Shown: positions 35,670-45,592 of the stretch, one piece after another
How positions within the stretch are numbered: the stretch's first letter is position 1
Layout: the number at the start of each line of letters is the position of its first letter
From: Lachnospiraceae bacterium
GTDB lineage: Bacteria > Bacillota > Clostridia > Lachnospirales > Lachnospiraceae
Assembly (NCBI GenBank): GCA_011959285.1
Contig: BLLW01000023.1
Span: forward strand, 1-52,236
Direction: 5' to 3'
Length of the DNA stretch: 52,236 nt
Position numbers and translations under genes: made by a program
The notes under the pieces: generated by a model
Told to the model about the DNA's origin: nothing
Database searches by the model: none
Seen by the model: only the letters and a program-made list of their open reading frames with translations

Positions 35670-37283
35670 CTACCATTTTGTATCAAATTTACTTCTTTTT
35701 GACAAGAACCCTTTCTCTCCCTTTGTTCCTTTTGTATTCCGGTCTGTCCTTTCTTTTCTGCCGCTTCTTTCACCTCTTATAGGTTTTTCATTCCTAAATG
35801 TCCTTTCACCTCTGCCGGCTCTCCCTCCTCTTCCTTCTCTTCCATTCCTGTCGCTTCTTGCGTTTCTATCGCCTCTGTCATTCCTATGACCTCTGCCCGA
35901 TTTTCTGCTTCTTTCAGCAAAAGGCTTTTCTTCCTTTATCTCTTCCGGTTCATCTCCCATGTTCATCTGCATGAATGCCGCCGCAAGATCCAACACCGAA
36001 AATCCATTTTTCTCCGCCGCAAGCTGAATTGATTCGCGCATCTGTGACAGTTCTTTTTGTTCCATAATCTCCATCGCCTCTGCGAAGAGCTTTCCTGACT
36101 TAACCCTTGTAATATCCGCAGGGGTAGGAATCTTTCGCTCCCTTATGGTTGTATGACAGATCCGTTCAATATCCCTTATCTTAAAGATTTCTCTTCCCGA
36201 TATCAAAGTAAACGATCTTCCTTTTCTGCCTGCTCTTCCAGTACGTCCAATTCTATGCACATAGTATTCAATATCTTCTGGCACGTCATAGTTAAATACC
36301 GCATCCACTCCGCTTACATCAATACCTCTTGCCGCCACATCTGTGGCAATTAAAATGGCACACCTTCCGTTTCTGAACAGATTCATGACCGTATCCCTCT
36401 GGTTCTGGGACAAATCGCCGTGAAGCCCTTCCGCCTCGTACCCTCTCTCCTTCAATATACCGGTGATTTCATCCACCATCCGTTTTGTATTACAAAAGAC
36501 AAGACTTCTCGCCGGCTGATAATAATCAATCAGGCGAATCATAGCCTCTGCTTTATCCTTTTTGGCTACCCGGTAATATGCCTGCTTAATAGCAGACACC
36601 GTAATTTCCTTGGGCGTCACCTTAATATAAACCGCATTGTTCTGATAAGTTCCCGTAATATCCAGAATTGCCTGAGGCATGGTAGCGGAAAACAGCGCCA
36701 TCTGGTGTTCCTTCGGCATATCCTCCAATACCGTCTCGATATCCTCGCGAAATCCCATATTCAGCATCTCGTCCGCTTCATCCAGCACAATCATCCTAAT
36801 CTGAGCAGTTTTAATCGTATGCCTCCTCAAATGGTCCATCACACGCCCCGGCGTGCCCACGATAATCTGTACGCCCTGGCTCAGCGCTCTAATCTGTCTT
36901 CCGATATCCTGCCCCCCGTAAACCGGCAGTACTTTGATTCCGCTCCTATACTTTGTGAGCTTACGTATTTCTTCCGCTGCCTGCATTGCAAGCTCTCTTG
37001 TAGGGCATAAAATGATTCCCTGCGGTTTTTTTATCTGGGGATCCACACTCTGGATCATGGGTATGGCAAACGCCGCCGTCTTTCCGGTTCCCGTCTGCGC
37101 CTGCCCGATGATATCCTTTCCCTCAAGGAGTACCGGTATTGCCTGCTCCTGAATGGGAGTCATAGTTTCAAATCCCATCTCCTCCACTGCCTTCAAAATA
37201 TCCGGATGAATCCCTGAATCTCTGTATTTCAATTTATTTTCAATTTCTTCTTTTCTTTCTTCCAATTTTTTTACTCCATTCAT
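35670..37283 (-). CDS. DEAD-box RNA helicase with Arg/Gly-rich tail (CshA/DeaD-like)
   Basis: 537 residues. All helicase motifs are present: Q motif (GFETMTPIQEQAIP), AQTGTGKT, PTRELAMQ, GTPGRVMDH, VLDEADEML, SATMP, and HRIGRTGRAGRKG. Residues about 450-537 are a low-complexity tail rich in Arg, Gly, Asp and Asn (RGDRNARSDRNGREGRGG), which usually increases RNA affinity. It unwinds RNA in ribosome assembly, decay and cold adaptation. Its ATG overlaps the stop of the DPM-like gene (4-nt ATGA overlap), so translation is coupled. Confidence 0.95.
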   Translation of the reverse strand: MNGVKKLEERKEEIENKLKYRDSGIHPDILKAVEEMGFETMTPIQEQAIPVLLEGKDIIGQAQTGTGKTAAFAIPMIQSVDPQIKKPQGIILCPTRELAMQAAEEIRKLTKYRSGIKVLPVYGGQDIGRQIRALSQGVQIIVGTPGRVMDHLRRHTIKTAQIRMIVLDEADEMLNMGFREDIETVLEDMPKEHQMALFSATMPQAILDITGTYQNNAVYIKVTPKEITVSAIKQAYYRVAKKDKAEAMIRLIDYYQPARSLVFCNTKRMVDEITGILKERGYEAEGLHGDLSQNQRDTVMNLFRNGRCAILIATDVAARGIDVSGVDAVFNYDVPEDIEYYVHRIGRTGRAGRKGRSFTLISGREIFKIRDIERICHTTIRERKIPTPADITRVKSGKLFAEAMEIMEQKELSQMRESIQLAAEKNGFSVLDLAAAFMQMNMGDEPEEIKEEKPFAERSRKSGRGHRNDRGDRNARSDRNGREGRGGRAGRGERTFRNEKPIRGERSGRKERTDRNTKGTKGEKGFLSKRSKFDTKW

Positions 37284-38236
37284 TCTTTTTCATCATTTAA
37301 AAACTGTTCTATAATAAACCTTGGACGTGCCTTTGTCTCCAAATAAATTTTTCCAATGTATTCTCCCACCACGCCAAGGGAAAGCAAGATTAATCCTCCA
37401 ATTGCCCATACTGAAACCATAAGTGTCGTCCATCCTACAATCGTAGCACCTATAAAGTGACGGACCAGACTATAGATTAGCATACCAATGCTGACAATAA
37501 AAATAAAAAAACCAAGCCCTGTTATCATTCTGATCGGCTTTGTGCTTAAAGATGTGACTCCCTCCACTGCCAAAGTCAACATCTTCCCTACGGGATACTT
37601 GCTTTCTCCCGCAAACCGCTCTCCCCGTTCATAATAAACTACGTCTGTATTATAACCAATCATGGGTACAACGCCCCGGAGGAACAGATTAACCTCTCCG
37701 TACTGTGCCAGTCCTTCCAGCGCACGTCTGCTCATAAGCCGGTAATCGGCATGGTTGAACACAGTGTTTGCCCCCATGGCATTCATCATTTTATAAAAGC
37801 CCTCTGCCGTCGCCTTCTTAAAAAAAGTATCTTTCTGTCGGCTGCTGCGCACTCCATACACAATATCCGTCCCGTCAAGATATTTATCTACCATTTCATC
37901 AATAGCCTTGATGTCGTCTTGTAGGTCTGCATCCATGGAAATCACCATGTCTGCATGCTCCTTCACCGTCATAAGACCGGCAAGAAGCGCATTCTGATGC
38001 CCTCTGTTCCTACTCAGATTGATACCGCCAAAAATCTTATCTTTCTGATGCAACTCTTCAATCAATTTCCATGTTTTATCTTTTGAACCGTCATTTACAA
38101 AAATAATGCGGCTTTTTTGATCGATCTTTTTTCTTCCAATCAAGTCCGTCATTTTTTTTTGAAGACGTGTTGATGTTTCAGGTAAAACCTCTTCCTCATT
38201 GTAGCAGGGGATTACCAGGTATAAAACATTTTCCAT
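37280..38236 (-). CDS. Polyprenyl-phosphate glycosyltransferase (DPM1/GtrB-like, GT2)
   Basis: 318 residues. An N-terminal GT-A domain has VIPCYNEEEVLPETS, the RGHQNALLAG region and SMDADLQDD with the metal-binding DXD. Two C-terminal transmembrane helices (about 235-295) anchor it to the inner face. This layout makes polyprenyl-phosphate-hexose from a nucleotide sugar (as GtrB/DPM1 do). That product is the donor GT-C enzymes use outside, so this gene may feed the GT-C proteins encoded at 17-33 kb. AAGGAG precedes the start. Confidence 0.9.
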   Translation of the reverse strand: MENVLYLVIPCYNEEEVLPETSTRLQKKMTDLIGRKKIDQKSRIIFVNDGSKDKTWKLIEELHQKDKIFGGINLSRNRGHQNALLAGLMTVKEHADMVISMDADLQDDIKAIDEMVDKYLDGTDIVYGVRSSRQKDTFFKKATAEGFYKMMNAMGANTVFNHADYRLMSRRALEGLAQYGEVNLFLRGVVPMIGYNTDVVYYERGERFAGESKYPVGKMLTLAVEGVTSLSTKPIRMITGLGFFIFIVSIGMLIYSLVRHFIGATIVGWTTLMVSVWAIGGLILLSLGVVGEYIGKIYLETKARPRFIIEQFLNDEKE

Positions 38237-38265
38237 GAAGATTCTCCTTGCTCTCTTTCAGCATG

Positions 38266-38303
38266 GAAATCAGCAGCGGCATAACACCACTGCTGATTTC
38301 ATC
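38266..38303 (-). terminator. Terminator-like hairpin after tpiA
   Basis: GAAATCAGCAGTGG pairs with CCGCTGCTGATTTC (one mismatch) across a short loop, about 50 nt after the tpiA stop. It shares a 17-base arm with the hairpin at 24112-24128. The U-run is short, so termination may be partial. Confidence 0.6.
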
Positions 38304-38352
38304 AAATGTGCATTATTTACTATACAACTCTGTATCCAAATTTTCAACTCAT

Positions 38353-39102
38353 TTATTTGTAATTGACGATCTTACCGAAGTCTGCCTTAAGAGACGCGCC
38401 GCCTACCAGACCACCGTCAATATCGGGCTGTGCAAACAGTTCCGCAGCATTACCTGCATTTACAGAACCGCCATACTGAATGCGGACTGCATCTGCAGTT
38501 GCAGCATCGTAGACTTCTGCGATGCAGTCGCGGATTGCTTTACATACTTCCTGCGCCTGCTCGGTAGTAGCTGTCTTGCCTGTCCCGATTGCCCAGATTG
38601 GCTCGTAAGCAATCACCATGGAAGCCACTTGGTCTGCTGTGACATCTACTAAGTCAGACTTAATCTGCATGCGAATCCAGTCAAGCGTAATGCCCATTTC
38701 TCTCTGCTCTAAGGTCTCGCCACAGCAGAGGATAGGGGTTAGCCCTGCCTCAAAAGCTTTCTTTACTTTCTTATTTAACAGAGCGTCATCCTCTTTAAAG
38801 TAATCACGTCTCTCGGAATGACCGATAATTACGTATTTAACACCTGCATCTACCAGCATAGGAGCTGCGATTTCTCCAGTGTAAGCGCCCTTTTCTTCAA
38901 AGTACATATTCTCTGCGCCAACTGTAACGTTGGTTCCCTTTACCGCTTCCACTACAGGAACGATGTCAATTGCAGGAACACAGTAAACAACATCTACATC
39001 ATCAGATTTCACTAAGTCCTTTAATTCCTCACATAAAGCCACTGCCTGACTGGGAGTCATGTTCATCTTCCAGTTGCCAGCTACGATTTTTCTTCTTGCC
39101 AT
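38353..39102 (-). CDS. tpiA: Triosephosphate isomerase
   Basis: 249 residues. [12 protein letters not shown] carries the substrate lysine, [11 protein letters not shown] the catalytic His95, and [15 protein letters not shown] the catalytic Glu167; YGGSVNAGN is the phosphate loop. It interconverts dihydroxyacetone phosphate and glyceraldehyde 3-phosphate. Located 31 bp after pgk in the gap-pgk-tpiA series. Confidence 0.98.
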   Translation of the reverse strand: MARRKIVAGNWKMNMTPSQAVALCEELKDLVKSDDVDVVYCVPAIDIVPVVEAVKGTNVTVGAENMYFEEKGAYTGEIAAPMLVDAGVKYVIIGHSERRDYFKEDDALLNKKVKKAFEAGLTPILCCGETLEQREMGITLDWIRMQIKSDLVDVTADQVASMVIAYEPIWAIGTGKTATTEQAQEVCKAIRDCIAEVYDAATADAVRIQYGGSVNAGNAAELFAQPDIDGGLVGGASLKADFGKIVNYK

Positions 39103-39133
39103 TTTCTTTTCTCCTTAATTGATTATCAAATCC

Positions 39134-40357
39134 TTATTTGTCATCTGCTGCAACTACGCCTGGCAGTTCCTTACCTTCCAAAAATTCAAGGGATGCACCG
39201 CCGCCTGTAGAAATATGGCTCATCTTATCTGCAAAGCCTAACTGGTTTACTGCTGCAGCAGAATCACCTCCACCAATGATGGTGGTTGCATCTGTCTCTG
39301 CAAGAGATTTTGCCACCGCAATGGTTCCCTTTGCAAGCGTAGGATTCTCAAATACACCCATAGGTCCATTCCATACAACGGTCTTAGCGGATTTAACAGC
39401 ATCTGCATAAAGTTCAGCTGTCTTGGTTCCGATGTCAAGACCTTCCATATCTGCTGGAATCTTGTCAGCGTCTACTACTTCTACATCGATAGGTCCGTCA
39501 ATGGGATCGGGGAAGGATGCTGCCACTGTAGTATCGATAGGAAGCAGAATCTTCTTTCCAAGCTTTTCTGCCTTTTCCATCATTTCCTTACAGTAATCAA
39601 GCTTCTCATCATCTACCAGAGATTTTCCGATTTCATACCCCTGCGCCTTTAAGAAGGTAAATGCCATGCCGCCGCCGATTATCAATGTGTCGCACTTCTC
39701 AAGAAGGTTATTGATTACGTTCAGTTTATCTGCAACTTTAGCGCCGCCTAAGATTGCGACAAAAGGTCTTACCGGATTTTCTACCGCATTGCCAAGGAAA
39801 TCAATTTCCTTCTGCATCAGATAGCCAACTGCACATTCACCGCCCTTTGCACGAATAAAATCCGTAACCCCTGCTACAGATGCATGTGCTCTGTGGGAAG
39901 AACCGAACGCATCACATACATATACATCTGCAAGATCTGCTAACTCTTTACTGAACTCTTCTCCGTTCTTGGTCTCTTCCTTGCCACGGAAACGGGTATT
40001 TTGAAGCAGAACAACGTCTCCTTCTTTCATCTCTTCCACTGCCTTAGTTGCAGCTTCGCCGGTTACGTTGTAATCAGAAACAAAGTTAACTTCTTTTCCA
40101 AGCTTTTCGGATAATCTCTTAGCGACAGGCGCTAAGGATTCTCCTTCGTTGGGACCGTTCTTTACCTTGCCTAAGTGAGAGCAGAGAATTACCTTGCCGC
40201 CATCTGCCAACAATTTATTGATTGTAGGAAGCGCTGCAACGATACGTGTCTCGTCTGTGATCTCGCCGTTTTTAAGAGGTACATTGAAATCGCATCTTAC
40301 AAGGACGCGCTTTCCAGCTACGTTGATATCATCAACTGATTTCTTATTTAATCCCAT
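39134..40357 (-). CDS. pgk: Phosphoglycerate kinase
   Basis: 407 residues. The N-terminal signature [12 protein letters not shown], the substrate-binding [14 protein letters not shown] region and the ATP-binding [17 protein letters not shown] identify it. It transfers the acyl phosphate of 1,3-bisphosphoglycerate to ADP. GGAGG lies upstream of the start. A perfect 12-bp stem-loop lies in the leader between gap and pgk. Confidence 0.98.
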   Translation of the reverse strand: MGLNKKSVDDINVAGKRVLVRCDFNVPLKNGEITDETRIVAALPTINKLLADGGKVILCSHLGKVKNGPNEGESLAPVAKRLSEKLGKEVNFVSDYNVTGEAATKAVEEMKEGDVVLLQNTRFRGKEETKNGEEFSKELADLADVYVCDAFGSSHRAHASVAGVTDFIRAKGGECAVGYLMQKEIDFLGNAVENPVRPFVAILGGAKVADKLNVINNLLEKCDTLIIGGGMAFTFLKAQGYEIGKSLVDDEKLDYCKEMMEKAEKLGKKILLPIDTTVAASFPDPIDGPIDVEVVDADKIPADMEGLDIGTKTAELYADAVKSAKTVVWNGPMGVFENPTLAKGTIAVAKSLAETDATTIIGGGDSAAAVNQLGFADKMSHISTGGGASLEFLEGKELPGVVAADDK

Positions 40358-40427
40358 GATTATTTCCTCCGTTTATTTTTTGAAACAAGGAACGATGCAC
40401 TACTGCTACATCCTCCCTCATATTAGC

Positions 40428-40457
40428 AAGGGTCCGGTCCTGCAAGACCGGACCCTT
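40428..40457. other. Strong stem-loop between gap and pgk
   Basis: AAGGGTCCGGTC and GACCGGACCCTT form a perfect 12-bp GC-rich stem with a 6-nt loop. Neither strand has a proper U-run after it, so it looks more like a partial terminator or mRNA-stabilising or processing element than a full terminator. Confidence 0.65.
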
Positions 40458-40527
40458 AAGGTCTTTAACTTCGCCTGAGGCAAATGTTTTTAACATAAGA
40501 CTCTCCCGCAAAGCGCGGCGTCCACTA

Positions 40528-41541
40528 TTATGCTAACTCTGAGAAGTATTTGATTGTTCTTACCATCTGGCTTGTGTAAGAATTCTCATTGTCATACCAT
40601 GATACAACCTGTACCTGTGTATTTCCATCTTCCATAGGAGCTACCATTGTCTGTGTAGCATCGAAAATAGATCCAAATGTGCTTCCGATTACGTCAGAAG
40701 ATACGATTTCATCTGTATTGTAACCAAAGGATTCTGTAGAAGCAGCCTTCATAGCCTCATTAATCTGATCTTTTGTAACCTGTCCCTTAACAACTGCAAC
40801 CAAGATTGTTGTAGAACCTGTAGGAGTAGGAACACGCTGTGCAGAACCGATCAGCTTACCGTTCAGTTCAGGGATAACAAGTCCGATTGCCTTAGCAGCG
40901 CCTGTTGAGTTGGGAACGATGTTCTGAGCGCCTGCACGGCTTCTTCTCTTATCGCCCTTTCTCTGGGGTCCGTCAAGAATCATCTGGTCACCTGTATAAG
41001 CATGAACAGTTGTCATGATACCGCTCATAATAGGAGCTAAATCATTTAAAGCCTTAGCCATAGGAGCTAAGCAGTTCGTTGTACAAGAAGCTGCTGAAAT
41101 AACGGTATCTTCAGCCTTCAATGTTGTGTGGTTTACATTGTAAACAATGGTAGGAAGATCGTTTCCGGCAGGTGCGGAGATAACAACCTTACGAGCGCCA
41201 GCTGTGATGTGTGCGCTTGCTTTTTCTTTGGATGTATAGAAACCTGTACATTCAAGAACAACGTCTACTTTCAGTTCTCCCCAAGGAAGGTTCTTAGCAT
41301 CAGCTTCTTTGTAAATGGTGATTGTCTTTCCATTAACAGTAATGGAATCCTCTCCGTAAGATACGCTGTCTGCATATTTGTATTTGCCCTGTGCGGTATC
41401 ATACTTTAATAAGTGTGCAAGCATTTCAGGACTTGTTAAATCGTTGATTGCTACTACTTCATAACCTTCTGCATCGAACATCTGTCTGAATGCAAGACGA
41501 CCAATACGGCCAAAACCATTAATTGCTACTCTTACTGCCAT
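40528..41541 (-). CDS. gap: Glyceraldehyde-3-phosphate dehydrogenase
   Basis: 337 residues. [12 protein letters not shown] is the NAD-binding loop, [12 protein letters not shown] contains the catalytic Cys153, and the helix [17 protein letters not shown] follows. It oxidises glyceraldehyde 3-phosphate to 1,3-bisphosphoglycerate with NAD+. It is the first gene of the gap-pgk-tpiA series, with AGGAGG before the start and its own promoter. Confidence 0.98.
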   Translation of the reverse strand: MAVRVAINGFGRIGRLAFRQMFDAEGYEVVAINDLTSPEMLAHLLKYDTAQGKYKYADSVSYGEDSITVNGKTITIYKEADAKNLPWGELKVDVVLECTGFYTSKEKASAHITAGARKVVISAPAGNDLPTIVYNVNHTTLKAEDTVISAASCTTNCLAPMAKALNDLAPIMSGIMTTVHAYTGDQMILDGPQRKGDKRRSRAGAQNIVPNSTGAAKAIGLVIPELNGKLIGSAQRVPTPTGSTTILVAVVKGQVTKDQINEAMKAASTESFGYNTDEIVSSDVIGSTFGSIFDATQTMVAPMEDGNTQVQVVSWYDNENSYTSQMVRTIKYFSELA

Positions 41542-41574
41542 TTTAGTTTCCTCCTAAAATTGAATAATTATTTT

Positions 41575-41605
41575 ATATTATTTTGCAATCCGTTAAGATT
41601 GTCAA
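41575..41605 (-). promoter_or_regulatory. gap promoter
   Basis: TTGACA (41600-41605) with AATAAT (41577-41582, 17-bp spacer) or TAATAT (41575-41580, 19-bp spacer) on the minus strand. The remaining intergenic DNA to 41862 shows G-rich and T-rich runs but no clear plus-strand promoter for the next gene. Confidence 0.6.
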
Positions 41606-41862
41606 AATTTTATCAGCAGGATTATTTTACCTAATTTGTCCAAAAAGTTCAAGATGTAAATGAAAAATAATTGTGTTTTGCTGGAAATTTTAATATTCTT
41701 TTTAGATTTGGCTCGTTTATTTTACATTGTCTTGTTTTTTTTGCCCGGATTCGATAAACTGGGGGGTAAGTGTTCAGAGCGAAAGGGGAGCGTATGGGAA
41801 GAGGCGGCTAAGAATATGCTTTCTTCTTGCCGTTAAATTATGAAATTTTAAGGAGGTTGGTT

Positions 41863-42681
41863 ATGGCTGTTTGGAGTGATTTTCATCTTCATTCTTATTT
41901 TTCGGGCGATTCGGATACGCCTATGGAAGATATGATTTTAAGGGGAATTGAATTGGGGCTTGATTGTATGTGTTTCACAGAGCATATGGATATGGATTAT
42001 GTGTATTTAAAGAAGGAAGAAGAAGGCTGTTTTGAGTTGAACACGGATTCTTATTTGTATGAACTGGCTCGTTTAAAAGAAGTTTACGCTGATAAGATCA
42101 AAGTTCTTTTTGGCGTGGAATTGGGCGTTCAGCCTCATCTTCGACGTGAACTTGCCGTCTATGCCAAGAGTTTTGACTTTGACTTTATTATCGCCTCCTC
42201 TCACTTATGTAACAGGAAAGATCCTTACTATCCTTCTTTTTACGAGAATCGCTCTGATGAAGAAGCTTACAGGGAGTATTTTGCTTCTATTTTAGATAAT
42301 TTAAGGGTTTTTGATAATTTTGACGTATATGGGCATTTGGATTATGTGGTCCGTTACGGAAAACATAAGGACGCCGATTACAGTTACAACAAGTATAAAG
42401 ATCTGCTGGACCGGATTTTGGAGACATTGCTTGAAAAAGAAAAGGGGCTGGAAATCAATACTGGCGCTATCCGATATGGGCTTAAGGAATTAAATCCCTG
42501 TACCGACATTTTGAAACGTTATCGGCAATTAGGCGGCGAGATTATCACCATAGGCTCTGATGCCCATACGCCTGATATGCTCGCCCACGGCTTTGACCGA
42601 GCAGCTGAAATCCTCACCGCCTGCGGTTTCCGATATTACGCCACCTTTGAAAAGAGAACACCTGAATTTCACCGCATATAG
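41863..42681 (+). CDS. PHP-domain histidinol-phosphatase (HisJ-like)
   Basis: 272 residues from MAVWSDFHLHSYFS at 41863, with AAGGAGG 6 nt upstream; an ATG at 41827 is less likely. The metal ligands of a PHP domain are visible: DFHLHS, FTEHMD, GVELG, ASSHL, YGHLDYVVRYG and IGSDAHTP. The product most likely hydrolyses histidinol phosphate to histidinol in histidine synthesis. No other his genes are nearby, so a different phosphoester substrate is possible. Confidence 0.88.
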   Translation: MAVWSDFHLHSYFSGDSDTPMEDMILRGIELGLDCMCFTEHMDMDYVYLKKEEEGCFELNTDSYLYELARLKEVYADKIKVLFGVELGVQPHLRRELAVYAKSFDFDFIIASSHLCNRKDPYYPSFYENRSDEEAYREYFASILDNLRVFDNFDVYGHLDYVVRYGKHKDADYSYNKYKDLLDRILETLLEKEKGLEINTGAIRYGLKELNPCTDILKRYRQLGGEIITIGSDAHTPDMLAHGFDRAAEILTACGFRYYATFEKRTPEFHRI

Positions 42682-42750
42682 AAAACCTTATAGATTTAGG
42701 TCGGACTTGGGATAGGCGGCGCAGCAGTGCCCGGGCGGCAAGCAGACCGC

Positions 42751-43824
42751 TCATAAAATGGTGCCGCCGCCCATAACATATTCGCCCTCATAAAATACTA
42801 CCGCCTGTCCCGGCGTAATTGCCCTGACAGGATTTTCAAATTCTACGCATATCTCATCTTCCTTGGTCTGATATGCAGTACACCATTCTCCTTTATGCGC
42901 GTAGCGAACCTTCGCCCAAAGTCTCCTAGGCGCCTTTAAATCTTCCATTCCCATAAAATTCACATGGTTACAGACAAGTTTCGTGCAGAACACATCCTGA
43001 TTGCTGATCACCACCTCATTTTCTTTTGGACAGATCTTTGAGACAAAAACCGGGTGTCCCATGGACAGCCCCAACCCTTTGCGCTGCCCCACTGTATAAT
43101 GAATCATTCCTTTGTGAATGCCTAAAACTTCTCCCTGCTCTGATACGAAATTTCCCGGTCCGGGGACTTGATCTGGCACTGTCCTTGTAATGAACCCCGC
43201 ATAATCACCATCCGGTACAAAACAGATATCCTGGCTGTCCGGCTTAGATGCCACCGGAAGATGATTCTGCTTTGCAATCTCCCTGATCTCTTCCTTGGTG
43301 TATTCTCCTGCAGGCATCAGCGTGTGGGACAGCTGAAACTGTGTCAGATTGTAGAGCGCATAGGTCTGATCCTTTTGGGCGGTAACAGAATTGCGGACCG
43401 CATATCTTCCGTTTTCTAGCTTTTCAACCCTCGCATAATGACCGGTTGCAATATAGTCCGCTCCAATCTCCATGCTTCGTGCAAGGAGGGATTCCCATTT
43501 CACGTATCGGTTGCAGGCAATACAGGGATTGGGCGTCCTGCCGGCAAGATAGTCTGAAATAAAATAGTTAACTACCTTTTCCTGAAATTCTTTTCTAAAA
43601 TTCATTACATAGTAAGGAATATCCAGCATCTGTGCCACCCTGCGGGCATCCTCCACCGCGGACAAACCACAGCAGCCCCCGTTTTCTTCCGTCAAAACCG
43701 GGTCTTCTTCCTGCCAGATCTGCATGGTGACTCCAATCACATCATATCCCTGTTCTTTTAGCAAAAAGGCTGCCACAGAGGAATCCACGCCTCCCGACAT
43801 GCCCACTACCACCTTTTTTTTCAT
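42751..43824 (-). CDS. mnmA: tRNA-specific 2-thiouridylase MnmA
   Basis: 357 residues. The PP-loop GMSGGVDSSVAAFLL binds ATP; Cys101 (RTPNPCIACNR) and Cys201 (SQDICFVPDGDY) are the catalytic pair. It thiolates U34 of the Glu, Gln and Lys tRNAs. It lies directly downstream of the sulfur-supplying iscU and iscS homologues (3-bp gap), which makes sense as the sulfur donor route. Confidence 0.97.
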   Translation of the reverse strand: MKKKVVVGMSGGVDSSVAAFLLKEQGYDVIGVTMQIWQEEDPVLTEENGGCCGLSAVEDARRVAQMLDIPYYVMNFRKEFQEKVVNYFISDYLAGRTPNPCIACNRYVKWESLLARSMEIGADYIATGHYARVEKLENGRYAVRNSVTAQKDQTYALYNLTQFQLSHTLMPAGEYTKEEIREIAKQNHLPVASKPDSQDICFVPDGDYAGFITRTVPDQVPGPGNFVSEQGEVLGIHKGMIHYTVGQRKGLGLSMGHPVFVSKICPKENEVVISNQDVFCTKLVCNHVNFMGMEDLKAPRRLWAKVRYAHKGEWCTAYQTKEDEICVEFENPVRAITPGQAVVFYEGEYVMGGGTIL

Positions 43825-43827
43825 AAA

Positions 43828-44265
43828 TCAGTACTCTTCTTCCTCATCGTCTTCGTGAATATCTTTTTTCGGTTCCGTCAATCCCTTAATCTCAATCCCA
43901 TTTTTCTGGGCGTAATCCCACAGCGCCGCGTGAATGGCTTCTTCCGCCAAAAGAGAACAATGCACCTTTACAGGCGGCAGTCCATCAAGTGCCTCCATTA
44001 CTGCCTTGTTGGTCACTGTAAGCGCCTCCTCAATGGTCTTTCCCTTGACAAGCTCCGTCGCCATGCTGCTAGTCGCCACCGCAGCCCCGCACCCGAAAGT
44101 CTTGAATTTGCAATCCTTTATCACATTATTTTCGTCTATATCAAGATAGATCCGCATAATATCTCCGCATTTTGCATTTCCCACAGTACCCACACCGCTG
44201 GGATTGTCTAATTCCCCCATGTTTCTGGGATTAGTAAAATGATCCATTACTTTTTCGCTATACAT
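43828..44265 (-). CDS. Fe-S cluster scaffold, NifU/IscU type
   Basis: 145 residues. Three conserved ligands Cys33 (GNAKCGD), Cys59 (TFGCGAA) and Cys103 (VHCSLLAEEA) and the start SEKVMDHFTNPRNMG define the NifU N-terminal family. It assembles clusters with sulfur from the cysteine desulfurase encoded 14 bp upstream. The C-terminal tail is acidic (DDEEEEY). Confidence 0.95.
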   Translation of the reverse strand: MYSEKVMDHFTNPRNMGELDNPSGVGTVGNAKCGDIMRIYLDIDENNVIKDCKFKTFGCGAAVATSSMATELVKGKTIEEALTVTNKAVMEALDGLPPVKVHCSLLAEEAIHAALWDYAQKNGIEIKGLTEPKKDIHEDDEEEEY

Positions 44266-44279
44266 ATCTGTCTTCCTTT

Positions 44280-45467
44280 CTACTGCTTCTGCTCCTTTTT
44301 CACAAAGTCCTCATAAAGAGGCGACATCTGCCGCAGCCTATCCACCACTTCCTTGATTGCATCAACCACATAGTCCATCTCTTCCATGGTATTTTCCTCA
44401 CTTAAAGTAAGGCGCAGGGAGCCGTGGGCAATCTCATGCGGCAGCCCGATTGCCAACAACACGTGTGATGGATCAAGGGAACCTGATGTACACGCAGAAC
44501 CGCTGGACGCGCAGATTCCCTTCATATCCAGCATAATTAAAAGAGATTCACCCTCTATGAATCTGAAACTAAAATTCACATTATTGGGAAGCCGATTTAT
44601 TCTGTCTCCGTTGAGACGGCAATAGGGAATTTCTTTTTCAATCCGCTCTATCAGGTAATCACGAAGACGGGATGCCTTTTCCATGCGCTCTTTCATTTGT
44701 CCGAAAGCAAGCCGCGCTGCCTCCCCAAATCCAACAATACCGGGCACATTTTCGGTACCCGCCCTTCTTCGCCTTTCCTGCGCGCCGCCGTGGATAAAGG
44801 AACGGATTTTGACGCCTTTTCTGATGTATAAAAACCCAACGCCCTTAGGACCATTTACTTTGTGTCCACTGGCGCTCAACATGTCAATCGCAAGCGCTTC
44901 CACGTCAATGGGAACATGCCCATATGCCTGTACTGCATCGGTATGGAATAAGATTCCCTTTTCTCTCGCTGTTCTTCCAATTTCAGCAATCGGCTGTATG
45001 GTCCCAATCTCATTATTGGCGAACATGACCGAAATTAGAATCGTATCCTGCCGAATTGCCTTCCTCAAATCCTCCATCTTAACGATACCGTTTTCATCTA
45101 CATCAATATAAGTAACCTCGTATCCTTTCTTTTCCAGATACTGACAGGTGTGGAGAATTGCATGATGTTCTATCGTCGATGTAATGATGTGTTTTCCTTT
45201 ATCTTTATAACACTCTGCCGCTGCAATAAGCGCCCAATTATCTGCCTCTGAACCGCCTGCCGTAAAATAAATTTCAGCTGGATTGACCTGAAGGCTTTCC
45301 GCTATGATGTCACGCGCCTTTGTAACCGCTTGCCTGCTCTCTGCTCCCAATTGATAAATGCTGCTGGCATTTCCATACCTTTCTGTAAAATATGGGAGCA
45401 TCGCTTCCACCGCCTGGGGCGATGTTTTCGTGGTAGCTGCATTATCTAAATATATCATCTTATCCAT
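44280..45467 (-). CDS. Cysteine desulfurase, NifS/IscS type
   Basis: 395 residues. YLDNAATTKTS at the start, the pyridoxal phosphate lysine Lys203 (SGHKVNGPKG) and catalytic Cys326 in SSGSACTSG are present. The longer active-site loop is of the NifS/IscS (group I) type. It releases sulfur from cysteine for Fe-S clusters and tRNA thiolation by the two genes downstream. Confidence 0.96.
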   Translation of the reverse strand: MDKMIYLDNAATTKTSPQAVEAMLPYFTERYGNASSIYQLGAESRQAVTKARDIIAESLQVNPAEIYFTAGGSEADNWALIAAAECYKDKGKHIITSTIEHHAILHTCQYLEKKGYEVTYIDVDENGIVKMEDLRKAIRQDTILISVMFANNEIGTIQPIAEIGRTAREKGILFHTDAVQAYGHVPIDVEALAIDMLSASGHKVNGPKGVGFLYIRKGVKIRSFIHGGAQERRRRAGTENVPGIVGFGEAARLAFGQMKERMEKASRLRDYLIERIEKEIPYCRLNGDRINRLPNNVNFSFRFIEGESLLIMLDMKGICASSGSACTSGSLDPSHVLLAIGLPHEIAHGSLRLTLSEENTMEEMDYVVDAIKEVVDRLRQMSPLYEDFVKKEQKQ

Positions 45468-45514
45468 CGCTGGCTCCTTCCTATTCCTACTACATTACTA
45501 GGCTTTCATTTTTA

Positions 45515-45543
45515 ATGATAGCACTCTCCCCATGTTCTGTCAA
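45515..45543 (-). promoter_or_regulatory. Promoter of the iscS-iscU-mnmA operon
   Basis: TTGACA (45538-45543), a 17-bp spacer and TATCAT (45515-45520), about 45 bp before the desulfurase start codon. Confidence 0.75.
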
Positions 45544-45592
45544 TGAAAAGGGAGGCATATATTTATCAATAACGTACTAATGGGGGTAAGCT

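Noticed and set aside
36420-37010. 196-codon plus-strand ORF opposite the DEAD-box helicase
   Set aside because: Antisense shadow; the helicase motifs on the other strand are complete.
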